A program made the position numbers and the translations under genes. From contig NZ_JABWRB020000007.1 in NCBI RefSeq assembly GCF_014268745.2, forward strand, positions 1 through 64,000: DNA of 64,000 nucleotides. Reading direction: 5' to 3'. The DNA comes from Pseudomonas zanjanensis. GTDB lineage: Bacteria; Pseudomonadota; Gammaproteobacteria; Pseudomonadales; Pseudomonadaceae. Positions 17,316 through 28,675 of this stretch are shown here, piece by piece. Below the pieces are notes generated by a model. It saw only the letters and a program-made list of their open reading frames with translations, was not told the DNA's origin and made no database searches. Positions within the stretch are counted from its first letter, which is position 1, and each line of letters begins with the position of its first letter.

Positions 17316-17344
17316 AGCGGGACTCGCTGTTAATGAGTGTTTCC

Positions 17345-17442
17345 TGTGGCGAGGGAGCTTGCTCCCGCTGGGCCGCGTAGCGGCCCCCCAGGTATTTGAG
17401 CGGTTGCTGCGCAACCGAGCGGGAGCAAGCTCCCTCGCCACA
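17345..17442. repeat. REPIN, family B
   Basis: Inverted TGTGGCGAGGGAGCTTGCTC repeats with complementary GGCCGC/GCGGCC inner arms, between the transglutaminase and Nudix genes. Confidence 0.85.
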
Positions 17443-17464
17443 GGTATTTCACTGGGCAATTGAT

Positions 17465-18358
17465 TCATGACTCCAGCGGCATCACCGTCACCCGCACTTC
17501 GGGATCATGCGTACCGCCCCCCAAGATCACCCCGCGCAACGGCGACACATCGGAAAAATCCCGGCCCCAGGCCAAGGTGATGTGTTCCAGCGCCGGCTGT
17601 ACATTATTGGTCGGGTCGAAATCCACCCAACCCAATACCGGGCAATACACTGAGACCCAGGCATGGGACGCATCGGCGCCAATCAGCCGGGGCTGGCCGG
17701 GCGGTGGCTGGGTCAGCAGGTAGCCGCTGACGTAACGTGCCGCCAAGCCGCGAGAGCGCACGCAGGCCAGCATCAAGTGGGCGAAGTCCTGGCAAACGCC
17801 CCGTCGCCGCTCCAGCACCTCCACCAACGGCGTCGCCACTTGGGTCGCCTCGGCATCGAAGGTGAACTCCTCGAAAATCTTCTCCATCAACGCTCGAACG
17901 CCCACCATCAGCGGTCGCCCTGGCGCAAAGCAGCTCTCGGAAAATTCGACGAAGCTGCGCTTGAGGTGCACGTAGGGTGACTCGAAACGGTAACGGCACG
18001 CCTCCAGTACTGGCGCTGCCAGTGGCCGGCCCGTGTAGGTCAGCGCGTTACAAGTCGTCTCCCAGGCCGGGGACAGGTTGAAATCCAGCTCGGGGCGGGC
18101 CAGCACCTCGACGCTCAGGCGCGCATTGACCAACAATTCATCATGGGGCCGCTCGAAAGCCAGGCGGGTCAGCGGATTGCCGAACACATCCTGTTCATCG
18201 CGCCGGGTCGTCGGTTCCGGACTGATGAGTAACTGCCGCTCAGTACAACGCTGCCAATCACAGGCCCGTGGCCACAGATGGGCAAGCTGCTGGGCCAGGG
18301 ACACCGGGCTGTCGTAGTGGTAATGGGTGTCGTGGAGAATCTGGTAACGAGCGTTCAT
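17465..18358 (-). CDS. Transglutaminase-like cysteine peptidase family protein
   Basis: A 297-residue protein with an N-terminal Bact_transglu_N beta domain (residues about 1-85) and a transglutaminase-like core. The catalytic triad is visible as Cys189 in RRGVCQDFAH, His232 in DASHAW and Asp247 in WVDFDPTNN. There is no signal peptide, so it is probably cytoplasmic. Its ATG overlaps the stop of the ATP-grasp/alpha-E gene (TGATG), indicating translational coupling. In the predicted amidoligase systems of Iyer, Aravind and colleagues such proteins are proposed to cut or transfer amide bonds made by the ATP-grasp partner. The true substrate is unknown. Confidence 0.85.
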   Translation of the reverse strand: MNARYQILHDTHYHYDSPVSLAQQLAHLWPRACDWQRCTERQLLISPEPTTRRDEQDVFGNPLTRLAFERPHDELLVNARLSVEVLARPELDFNLSPAWETTCNALTYTGRPLAAPVLEACRYRFESPYVHLKRSFVEFSESCFAPGRPLMVGVRALMEKIFEEFTFDAEATQVATPLVEVLERRRGVCQDFAHLMLACVRSRGLAARYVSGYLLTQPPPGQPRLIGADASHAWVSVYCPVLGWVDFDPTNNVQPALEHITLAWGRDFSDVSPLRGVILGGGTHDPEVRVTVMPLES

Positions 18359-20844
18359 CAGACGGACACCGTGCGTTGGCTGACATCATCGACATGGGCG
18401 AAATGACGCAAGGCCAGGCGATCGGACACCTGGCCACTGACATCGGCCACTTCCTGCAACAGGTCGGCCAGCCCATCGAGTGCGGCGCGCAGGCTGGCTT
18501 CACCGAACAACGGGTTCTCCAGGCAACGCAGGTCAAAGCGCGACAGGCGTGCGACCAGTTCCGGCAAGGCGGTTTCCCGGGGCGCGGCGAAATCATCGTT
18601 CAAGCGCTTGAGGGTGCGGGTCACCAGTTTCAACTGGAAAAGCACCGCGTGGGGGTTCTGTTCGTCCAGCAGCAGCAAGTCCAGCACCGGAATCAACTGG
18701 GCCACCGCCAAATAGCGCGAGCGGTAGGTGATGCTGCTGTTACCCAGTTCCAGCAACCACTCCAGCCCGGCCTGGTCGAAGACCGCATCGCTGCGCAGGA
18801 ACGCCGCCAGGCTGCTGCTGAGAAACTGCAGGCGCTCCAGGCGCCGGCCGATCATCAGGAAGCGCCAGCCTTCGTCGCGGGTCATGTCGTCCAGGGCGAA
18901 GCCGGACAGCGCCGCCAGGGACATCACCAACCGATTGAGAAAGTCCAGCAACTCGCCGAAATCCGCTTCCTCGGTTTCCAGCTCCATGGCTTCGCGCTGC
19001 AATTCCACCAGCGCCTGCCAGTTCTCCCGGGACAGCTTGCCGCGCACCTGCGAGGCGGCCCACTGCAAACGCTGGAGGTTGGAACGCAGGCTGAACGACC
19101 AGTCGTCCCCCAGCAGCGCCGCCAGCAAACGCTCGGGCAGTTCACCCTCTTCGGGCAGCAGCATCAGGCTTTCGCCCAAGGCCACCGCCGATTCCAAGGC
19201 CTGTGGATCATCGCCGTCGACATAACGCGCCAGCATGATCCGCAGCAACCGCGCGCTGCCATCGCAACGCTCGCAGTAGCGGCCGAACCAGAACAGGTTT
19301 TCCACCACTCGCGAAGGCAGGTACGGATCACGTCGAACCAGGTCATGAACCCCTACGGTTCGCTGGGCCTTCCATTGTTCACCGCCGGGGGCCTGCTCAC
19401 TCAGCACCCAGGTGTCCTTGCTCGCGCCACCGCGCTGCATCGACACCACTTCGGCGTCGGCCTCGGCGGCCACCCGGGTCAGGCCACCCGGCAGGACCCG
19501 ATAATCGTCTTTCCCGGACACGGCATACATGCGCATGCCGATTGCCCTCGGCTGGATCTGGCCATCTTCGGCCTGCCACACCGGCGCCTGGGACAGCTGT
19601 GCCAGTTCCTGGGCGACATAGGCATAGGGCCGTGCCTGCATGCGCGCCGCCAGTTGGGCACGCTGCGCCTCGCTCAGGTCGCGACCGAACACCGGGCTGA
19701 AACTCTGGGAGGGAAACGCCGGCTTGATCAACAAGTGCGGCAATTTTTCCAGGGCCTGGGCCAGCACCGGCGGCTCGCCGCACCACCAGGTGGCGATGGA
19801 CGGCAGCAGCAGTTCTTCGCCGAACAGGTACTGGTTGATCTTCGGCAGGAACCCCAGCAGGCCCGGCGATTCCAGCACGCCACTGCCTAGGGCATTGGCC
19901 ACCAGCACCCGGCCCTGGCGCACCGCTTCGAGCAAGCCCGGCACGCCGAGGGCCGAATCGGTGCGCAGCTCCAAGGGATCGCAGAAATCGTCGTCAAGCC
20001 GGCGCATGATGGCATGGACCCGGCGCAGGCCGCTGAGAGTCTTGAGATAGACCGTGGCGTCGCGGACGGTCAGGTCGCCGCCTTCCACCAGCGGATAGCC
20101 CAGTTGGCGCGCCAGGTAAAGATGCTCGAAATAGCTTTCGTTGAACCGCCCCGGTGTCAACAGCACCACCAGCGGCGACTCGCCGTCGCTGGGCGCCTGT
20201 CGCGCCAGGGTTTCCTGCAAGGTGCGAAAAAAACCGGACAGGTGCCGCACCTTGAGGTCGCGGTACAAGTCGGGGAAGGCGCGGGAAACGATCGTGCGGT
20301 TTTCCAGCGCGTACCCAGCCCCCGAAGGCGCCTGGGTCCGGTCCGCCGTGACCCACCAGCGACCATCGGGCGTGCGTGCCAGATCCACCGCGTACAAGTG
20401 CAGGAAGCTGCCGTCCGGCGGTGCGATGCCCTGGCAAGGCCAGAGGAAATTGTTGTGCCCGAAGACCAACTCCGCCGGCAACAGCCCTTCACTGATCAGC
20501 CGCTGCGGCCCATACAGGTCGGCCAGCACCGCATTGAGCAGGCGCGCACGCTGGGCGATCCCAGCTTGCAGATGCTTCCATTCCTGCGGGTCGATCACGT
20601 GGGGCAACAGGTCCAGTTCCCACGGCCGGTCGGCGCCTTTCGGATCGGCGTAGACGTTGTAGGTCACGCCGTTTTCCTGGATCTGCCGGGCCAGCAGGGC
20701 CTGACGCTGCAGCAGTTGGGCCGGCGTGCTGCGCTGCAACTGGTCGAACAGCCGCCGCCAGTGCGCACGCACCGCACCGCTGTCGTCCAGCAATTCGTGA
20801 TAGGTGCCCGTCGTCAGCGGGTAACGGTCAAGCAGGTCAGGCAT
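18358..20844 (-). CDS. Circularly permuted ATP-grasp protein fused to an alpha-E domain
   Basis: An 828-residue fusion. The first roughly 480 residues are a circularly permuted ATP-grasp type 2 ligase (DUF404/DUF407 type), with the motifs GVTYNVYADPKG, GHNNFLWPCQG and, later, LPHLLIKPAFPSQSF. The last roughly 320 residues form the helical alpha-E domain, starting near PSRVVENLFWFGRYCERCDG and containing a partly repeated second half. In many bacteria these two domains are separate adjacent genes. ATG at 20844 is preferred to an upstream TTG. ATP-grasp enzymes activate a carboxylate and join it to an amine, so formation of a peptide or amide bond is inferred. Confidence 0.85.
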   Translation of the reverse strand: MPDLLDRYPLTTGTYHELLDDSGAVRAHWRRLFDQLQRSTPAQLLQRQALLARQIQENGVTYNVYADPKGADRPWELDLLPHVIDPQEWKHLQAGIAQRARLLNAVLADLYGPQRLISEGLLPAELVFGHNNFLWPCQGIAPPDGSFLHLYAVDLARTPDGRWWVTADRTQAPSGAGYALENRTIVSRAFPDLYRDLKVRHLSGFFRTLQETLARQAPSDGESPLVVLLTPGRFNESYFEHLYLARQLGYPLVEGGDLTVRDATVYLKTLSGLRRVHAIMRRLDDDFCDPLELRTDSALGVPGLLEAVRQGRVLVANALGSGVLESPGLLGFLPKINQYLFGEELLLPSIATWWCGEPPVLAQALEKLPHLLIKPAFPSQSFSPVFGRDLSEAQRAQLAARMQARPYAYVAQELAQLSQAPVWQAEDGQIQPRAIGMRMYAVSGKDDYRVLPGGLTRVAAEADAEVVSMQRGGASKDTWVLSEQAPGGEQWKAQRTVGVHDLVRRDPYLPSRVVENLFWFGRYCERCDGSARLLRIMLARYVDGDDPQALESAVALGESLMLLPEEGELPERLLAALLGDDWSFSLRSNLQRLQWAASQVRGKLSRENWQALVELQREAMELETEEADFGELLDFLNRLVMSLAALSGFALDDMTRDEGWRFLMIGRRLERLQFLSSSLAAFLRSDAVFDQAGLEWLLELGNSSITYRSRYLAVAQLIPVLDLLLLDEQNPHAVLFQLKLVTRTLKRLNDDFAAPRETALPELVARLSRFDLRCLENPLFGEASLRAALDGLADLLQEVADVSGQVSDRLALRHFAHVDDVSQRTVSV

Positions 20845-20950
20845 GGAAAGCTCGGCAGACAGCAATGAAAGGTGAGACTAGCGCAAGCGCATGACGCCCG
20901 GATAGGTGTGTTTGTGTTGGATCCGACCTGGGCTTTGAGACTGCAATCAT

Positions 20951-21044
20951 TGTGGCGAGGGAGCTTGCTCCCGCTGGGTTGCGCAGCAGCCCCAAGATTT
21001 TACGGTCGCTGCGCAACCGAGCGGGAGCAAGCTCCCTCGCCACA
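20951..21044. repeat. REPIN, family B
   Basis: Inverted TGTGGCGAGGGAGCTTGCTC repeats in the 208 bp between the DUF2126 and ATP-grasp genes, inside the presumed operon. Confidence 0.85.
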
Positions 21045-21052
21045 AGGTCCAC

Positions 21053-24000
21053 CTAGCGCTTTGGCGCCCCTGGAAAACGTCGCAGATCGAGCGTGAGCGG
21101 AAACTCGTCATCCACCGCCAGGCTCGGTATCGGCAGTTTCCCCGGCGTATGTCCGAGCCGGAAGAAACGCGCCATGCGCCGGCTCTCGGCCTCGTTGGCG
21201 TTCACCGGCAGGCTGTCATAGTTGCGCCCGCCCGGATGGGCCACGTGATACTGGCAGCCGCCCACGGAACGTTGCATCCAGGTGTCGAGCACGTCGAAAA
21301 CCAACGGCGCATGCACCGGGATGGTCGGTTGCAGGCAGTTGGCCGGTTGCCAGGCACGGAACCGCACCCCGGCGACGAACTCGCCGACTCGACCGGTCGG
21401 TTGCAACGGCACCGCAACGCCGTTGCAGGTCAGCAGGTAGCGTTGCGGCGCCAGGCCGCTGAGCTTGACCTGCAAACGCTCCAGGGACGAATCCACATAA
21501 CGCACGGTGCCGCCCACCGCGCCCTCTTCTCCCAGCACATGCCAAGGTTCGAGGGCTTGGCGCAATTGCAGCTCGATGCCGCTGACCGCGTAATCGCCCA
21601 CCTTGGGAAAACGGAACTCCAGGTGCGCGGCGAACCACTCGGCCCGCAGCGGGTAGCCGACGGCGTTCAGTTCGTGGATGACGTCGGCAAAATCCTGCTC
21701 GATAAAGTGCGGCAACAGGAAGCGGTCATGCAGCTCGGTGCCCCAACGCGCCAGTTTCGCCGGCGCATACGGCTCGCGCCAGAACCGCGCCACCAGTGCC
21801 CGCAGCAGTAACTGCTGGGCCAGGCTCATGCGGGCGTGGGGCGGCATCTCGAACGCACGCAACTCCAACAGGCCGAGACGCCCGGTGGCGCCGTCCGGTG
21901 AATAGAGCTTGTCGACGCAGAATTCGGCACGGTGGGTGTTGCCGGTCACGTCGATCAACAGGTTGCGCAGCAAGCGGTCCACCAACCACGGCGGGCATTC
22001 CTCGCCGGGCTGGGGCATTTGCGCGAAGGCGATTTCCAGCTCGTACAACGCGTCGTTGCGCGCCTCGTCCACGCGGGGCGCCTGGGACGTCGGGCCGATG
22101 AACAATCCGGAAAACAAGTAGGACAACGACGGGTGGTTATGCCAGTAACTGATCAGGCTGCGCAGCAGATCGGGACGCCGCAGGAACGGTGAATCCGCCG
22201 GTGTCGCGCCACCCAGTACGAAATGGTTACCGCCACCGGTGCCGGTGTGCCGGCCATCGATCATGAATTTCTCGGTGGTCAGCCGGGTCTGTCGCGCTTC
22301 TTCGTACAAAAATTCAGTGCGCTCGACCAACTCATCCCAGCTTGCCGAGGGCTGCACGTTGACCTCGATCACACCAGGGTCGGGGGTGATGCGGAAATTG
22401 CTCAGGCGCGGGTCGCTTGGCGGCTCGTAGCCCTCCAACAGCACCGGACAGTGCAACTCCTCAGCCGTCGCCTCGATGGCACTGACCAGCTCCAGGTAAT
22501 CCTCGACCCGCTCCAGCGGCGGCATGAACAAGTAAAGCCGGCCTTCGCGGGCCTCGGCACAAAAGGCGGTGCGGGTCAGCCAGTCGGCAGATTTGTCGAT
22601 CTCCGGGACACGCTCCTGCTCGGCCGCCGACTCGCCGTGACGCGCCAACTGCTCGGTGCCGGGCAGTTCGGGCAAGTCCTGGTTCGGGTCGGTGGGATGG
22701 ATGAACGGGTACTCGGCCGACGTCACCCAAGGCTGGGACGCCAGCGGCAAGCGATAGCCCAGGGGCGAATCCCCCGGCACCAGGCGACAATGATTGTCCC
22801 GCAGGTACCAGCGACCGCTTTGCCATTGATCGCCCTTGGCGGTGCGGGCCAACGGCAGGACCTGGCCGATGACCTTGTCCAGGCCCTGGCTGAAGACCTT
22901 GCGCAACCGCGCACGCTCCAAGGCATCCTCCAGGCGCGGGTCTTCGGCCGTGACGTTCGACGGCAACGCACCCTCGCGCCAGAGGTAATAGAAATTATCT
23001 TCGTAGGCAGGAAACACGAACCGCGCAGGGATTTTCAAACGCTCGGCAACGCTTGCCAGGAAGCGTCCAGCGAGTTCGCCATCGGCGCCGTAATCTTGCT
23101 GCTCGTCGGCGATCAACGCGCTGTTGTGCCAGATCGGCACCCCGTCGCGCCGCCAATAACAGTTCAGCGACCAGCGCGGCAATTGCTCGCCGGGGTACCA
23201 CTTGCCCTGGCCGAAATGCACCAGCCCCTTGGGCGCGTAGTGGTTGCGCATGCGCTGGAACAGCTCGGCGGAGAGCCGACGCTTGTCCGGCCCAAGTGCC
23301 GCGGTGTTCCACTCGGCGCCGTCCGGGTCATCAATGGAGACAAAGGTCGGTTCGCCGCCCATGGTCAGGCGCACGTCGCCCTCCAGCAGGTCGGCATCGA
23401 TCTGCCGCCCCAGGGCCTGGATCGCCAGCCATTGCGCATCGGTGTAAGGCTTGGTCACCCGCGGCGCTTCCCAGACACGCTCGACGGACATTTCGTGGCT
23501 GAACTCGCACTCGCACGGCTCCACCAAGCCGCTGATCGGTGCCGCCGAGGACGGATCGGGACTACAGGCCAACGGGATGTGGCCTTCACCGGCGAACAAC
23601 CCAGAGGTCGCATCCAGGCCGATCCAGCCGGCACCGGGCAGGTAGACCTCGCACCAGGCATGCAGGTCGGTGAAATCCACGTCGGTGCCGGACGGGCCAT
23701 CGAGGCTCTTCACGTCGGCGGTCAACTGGATCAGGTAACCGGAGACAAACCGCGCGGCCAAGCCGAGGTTTCGCAGCAACTGGACCAACAACCAGGCCGA
23801 GTCGCGGCACGAGCCGGACGCGTGCTCAAGGGTGTGCTCCGGGGTCTGGACACCGGGCTCCATGCGGATCAGGTAGTTGATGTCTTCGCTCAGGCGCTGG
23901 TTGAGCGCCACCAGGAAATCCACCGCCGGCAACGGCGTGCGGTCGATGCCCTCCAGATAGGCCTGGAACTTCGGCGTCAATGGCAGGGTTTCCAGGTAAG

Positions 24001-24346
24001 GCGCCAGCTCCTTGCGTTCGTCAGCCGCGTAGGTGAACGGAATCTTCTCGGCGTAGGGCTCGAGGAAGAAGTCGAACGGATTGAACACCGCCATTTCCGC
24101 CAGCAGGTCGACTTCGATCCGCATCTCCCGGGTTTTTTCGGGAAACACCAACCGCGCCAGGTAATTGCCCTGGGGGTCCTGCTGCCAGTTGATGAAATGC
24201 TGCTCGGGCGAAACCTTCAGCGCATAGGAAAGGATCCGCGTGCGGCTGTGGGCCGCCGGGCGCAGGCGAACGATCTGCGGGCCGAGTTCGACCGCGCGGT
24301 CGTAGCGGTAATGCGTGACGTGATGCAATGCGACATGGATCGACAC
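21053..24346 (-). CDS. Transglutaminase fused to DUF2126 putative amidoligase
   Basis: A very large protein of 1097 residues starting at GTG 24346, which is preceded by GGAGG at good spacing. Residues 1-270 form a Bact_transglu_N plus transglutaminase module with candidate triad Cys180 (SGSCRDSAW), His229 (DLHAW) and Asp245 (GLDATSG). The remaining roughly 800 residues are the DUF2126 region, described in Pfam as a putative amidoligase. Blocks such as RLTMGGEPTFVSIDDPDGAE, PGVIEVNVQPSASWDEL, and HTGTGGGNHFVLGG contain conserved acidic and His residues typical of an ATP- and metal-binding ligase. It is first in the run with the ATP-grasp/alpha-E and transglutaminase genes. Confidence 0.87.
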   Translation of the reverse strand: MSIHVALHHVTHYRYDRAVELGPQIVRLRPAAHSRTRILSYALKVSPEQHFINWQQDPQGNYLARLVFPEKTREMRIEVDLLAEMAVFNPFDFFLEPYAEKIPFTYAADERKELAPYLETLPLTPKFQAYLEGIDRTPLPAVDFLVALNQRLSEDINYLIRMEPGVQTPEHTLEHASGSCRDSAWLLVQLLRNLGLAARFVSGYLIQLTADVKSLDGPSGTDVDFTDLHAWCEVYLPGAGWIGLDATSGLFAGEGHIPLACSPDPSSAAPISGLVEPCECEFSHEMSVERVWEAPRVTKPYTDAQWLAIQALGRQIDADLLEGDVRLTMGGEPTFVSIDDPDGAEWNTAALGPDKRRLSAELFQRMRNHYAPKGLVHFGQGKWYPGEQLPRWSLNCYWRRDGVPIWHNSALIADEQQDYGADGELAGRFLASVAERLKIPARFVFPAYEDNFYYLWREGALPSNVTAEDPRLEDALERARLRKVFSQGLDKVIGQVLPLARTAKGDQWQSGRWYLRDNHCRLVPGDSPLGYRLPLASQPWVTSAEYPFIHPTDPNQDLPELPGTEQLARHGESAAEQERVPEIDKSADWLTRTAFCAEAREGRLYLFMPPLERVEDYLELVSAIEATAEELHCPVLLEGYEPPSDPRLSNFRITPDPGVIEVNVQPSASWDELVERTEFLYEEARQTRLTTEKFMIDGRHTGTGGGNHFVLGGATPADSPFLRRPDLLRSLISYWHNHPSLSYLFSGLFIGPTSQAPRVDEARNDALYELEIAFAQMPQPGEECPPWLVDRLLRNLLIDVTGNTHRAEFCVDKLYSPDGATGRLGLLELRAFEMPPHARMSLAQQLLLRALVARFWREPYAPAKLARWGTELHDRFLLPHFIEQDFADVIHELNAVGYPLRAEWFAAHLEFRFPKVGDYAVSGIELQLRQALEPWHVLGEEGAVGGTVRYVDSSLERLQVKLSGLAPQRYLLTCNGVAVPLQPTGRVGEFVAGVRFRAWQPANCLQPTIPVHAPLVFDVLDTWMQRSVGGCQYHVAHPGGRNYDSLPVNANEAESRRMARFFRLGHTPGKLPIPSLAVDDEFPLTLDLRRFPGAPKR

Positions 24347-24520
24347 GACGTGCCTCCTGCGAGCCTGAGCGGTAACGAAAGCGGCGCAAGACTTATGCCA
24401 TGCAGGCAGGCCGGACACTTTCTTTGTCTACTCAAGGCAGTAGAGCACTAAAAACGCGCGATGCCCGAATTCATCTGCAACGCAATGCACATAAATGCGG
24501 CGCTGGCCGTGCGAATTGAC

Positions 24521-24982
24521 TCAACGGCGCGAGCGTGGGGCCTTGGCGGCCTGGATGATAAGTTTGCGTTGGCGGCGAATGTCCACGAGTTTGCCGCGCA
24601 TTTCCCGATGACGCTTGCTGTTGAGCAGCAAGAGCCCCAGCAGTGGCAGCAGCACCGCGAAGAGGTACGCGCCCTGATGCGGCCCATAAGCGAACGTCGG
24701 CAGCACCGCCACCAGACAGGCCAGGAAATACCCCGCCACCCACCAGACCGCCCAGGCGCGCCCGCGAGCGATCAAGAGGTTGCCCAAGACCAGGACGAGC
24801 ACCAGGACCAAGGTGCCGAGCCCGACATAGTCGGTCCTGGTTGATGGCGCCAGGGCACGCCAATAAGTGCCCCCGGCCAACGCCAGCAGCGTGGACCCGG
24901 AAAAGCAGCCCAGCAGAATCGTCCCCATGAAGACCGGAAAATAACGGGCGAGGAAAGGCTTCAAGGATCCGCCACCGATCAT
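24521..24982 (-). CDS. Uncharacterised four-helix membrane protein, possible immunity partner
   Basis: A 153-residue protein with four predicted membrane spans (about 15-37, 53-71, 77-98 and 104-120) and a strongly basic C-terminal tail (NSKRHREMRG onward). I do not recognise a family. Its ATG overlaps the stop of the upstream 308-residue gene as ATGA, so the two are translated together. A small polytopic membrane protein coupled to a protein with a membrane-active-looking segment resembles an immunity protein for a pore-forming toxin. This is inference only. Confidence 0.7.
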   Translation of the reverse strand: MIGGGSLKPFLARYFPVFMGTILLGCFSGSTLLALAGGTYWRALAPSTRTDYVGLGTLVLVLVLVLGNLLIARGRAWAVWWVAGYFLACLVAVLPTFAYGPHQGAYLFAVLLPLLGLLLLNSKRHREMRGKLVDIRRQRKLIIQAAKAPRSRR

Positions 24983-25905
24983 TCCGTGAACTCCTCATAC
25001 AGGCCAACGGCCACGGTCTTCACATGGCCGCCCCCGGTGTAGCTGCCAATGACGCCCAGGGCACCGCCCAACGAGTCCTTGATTTGCGTCAGGGTCGCGT
25101 GGCGGATCTCAGCGGAGGAATAACGCTTGGGCACGGCCCCCGCGCGCTGCTGCAACTTGAGCAGCTTTGCGGTCAGGCTCGGGTCCTTGAGCGTCAACAG
25201 CTCCTTGGTCAGCTTGCTGCGCTCCTGCCGATTGAGGCCCTTGAGCAACTGGTACCAACTCTTTCCGGTGCCGGCTGCTTTGTTGGCCTTGAGCAGCCGG
25301 ACAGTCGTCAGGGCCGAGCCTCCCACACCCACCAGGGAAACCCCGTCAAGAATCGGCGACACGATGTTGTACCAGTCGGCGTCGTTCATCTCATCGTTGC
25401 CCGTCGGATTGGTCAGCTCATTGGCCACCCGCATCCCACCAATGACGCATTGCGCGGTACTGGCCGTCGCAGCGGCGGCGCCCAGGGCAACGACAAAGGC
25501 ACTGGCCCCCGCCGTAAAGGGCACCGCGACGCTGCCACTGAACACCACTACCCAACCAATCACCGCGGCGACACAGGACAAGCCGGCATTGGTTGCTTCA
25601 AGCCCGAGCTTGGACTCGCGGGGGCTGCTTTTGACCTGATCGATGAATTGCTGCGGCGCGATGTATTTTTTCGCCTCGCGCAGCACGATGCGCTTGGGTG
25701 CGATGCTGCAGATCGGCTTGAATTCACGCAGCGTCACGACGTTGTAGTCGGAATCGACATACACCACACCAGCACCGGCGATGCCAGGATCGGCGTCGAT
25801 GGCAGCGAACAGCCGTGGCAGGTTGACCTGGCTTTCGATGCGTTGGCGGGCCATGAACTGGGAGAAAGCCAAGTCCATGCCGATGCCCGTTGAAGCGCTG
25901 CTCAT
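24979..25905 (-). CDS. Uncharacterised protein with hydrophobic hairpin, possible toxin/effector
   Basis: A 308-residue protein with no family I can name. Residues 1-100 are soluble alpha/beta with no signal peptide. Residues 106-157 form an Ala/Gly/Val-rich hydrophobic double segment (CVAAVIGWVVVFSGSVAVPF onward). Residues 165-300 are helical and Lys-rich near 210-260. The central hairpin resembles the membrane-insertion or pretoxin regions of some contact-dependent and type VI effectors. The overlapping downstream membrane gene fits an immunity role. No secretion genes are nearby. Confidence 0.7.
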   Translation of the reverse strand: MSSASTGIGMDLAFSQFMARQRIESQVNLPRLFAAIDADPGIAGAGVVYVDSDYNVVTLREFKPICSIAPKRIVLREAKKYIAPQQFIDQVKSSPRESKLGLEATNAGLSCVAAVIGWVVVFSGSVAVPFTAGASAFVVALGAAAATASTAQCVIGGMRVANELTNPTGNDEMNDADWYNIVSPILDGVSLVGVGGSALTTVRLLKANKAAGTGKSWYQLLKGLNRQERSKLTKELLTLKDPSLTAKLLKLQQRAGAVPKRYSSAEIRHATLTQIKDSLGGALGVIGSYTGGGHVKTVAVGLYEEFTE

Positions 25906-25956
25906 ATGAATCGTCCTTGAGAATCGGAGGGTGAAACGTTATCCACACAGAACCCC

Positions 25957-26087
25957 TGTGGCGAGGGAGCTTGCTCCCGCTCGGCGGCGAAGCCGTCGTA
26001 AACCGGGCGCCACGGTCTATCTGAAACCTTGCATGGGATTGTTTGGGGCCGCTTCGCAGCCCAGCGGGAGCAAGCCCCCTCGCCACA
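25957..26087. repeat. REPIN, family B
   Basis: Inverted family B arms with a longer-than-usual centre (131 bp overall); the right arm has the AAGCCCCCTCG variant. A perfect TTATCCACA 9-mer lies just to its left at 25939-25947. Confidence 0.82.
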
Positions 26088-26138
26088 AAGGCTATGCGGG
26101 CGCCACGATAACAAACGGCCAGCACCGCCGCTAGAAAG

Positions 26139-26167
26139 CAAAACGCCAGCACTTAGGCTGGCGTTTT
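26139..26167 (-). terminator. Rho-independent terminator after ygiQ
   Basis: Stem AAAACGCCAGC / GCTGGCGTTTT with a short ACTTAG loop; flanking A and T tracts make it potentially bidirectional. Confidence 0.75.
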
Positions 26168-26184
26168 GCGGGGCTGCAAGGCGA

Positions 26185-28485
<2,301 letters not shown>

Positions 28486-28583
28486 GTCGATGACCGGTAT
28501 AAAGGATGAAAAATCGCGGGCGCGGAATATAGCACAAAAATTGATCAATTCCGACGGCTATGGTCGGAAATCGGCGGTCCCTC

Positions 28584-28673
28584 TGTGGGAGCGGGCTTGC
28601 TCGCGAAAGCGGCGTGTCAGTTGACATTGAAGTGGTCTGGCACACCGCCTTCGCGAGCAAGCCCGCTCCCACA
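28584..28673. repeat. REPIN, family A
   Basis: Inverted TGTGGGAGCGGGCTTGCTCG arms ending 2 bp after the dnaB stop codon, so it forms the 3' hairpin of the dnaB mRNA. Confidence 0.87.
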
Positions 28674-28675
28674 AG

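Noticed and set aside
18268..19890. Plus-strand open frame of 540 codons opposite the ATP-grasp gene
   Set aside because: Antisense shadow of a well-supported gene.
22223..24451. Plus-strand open frame of about 740 codons opposite the DUF2126 gene
   Set aside because: Long antisense frames arise in GC-rich DNA from codon bias of the real gene. It is rich in Arg, Gln, His and Gly, has no domains, and the minus-strand gene is clearly a known family.
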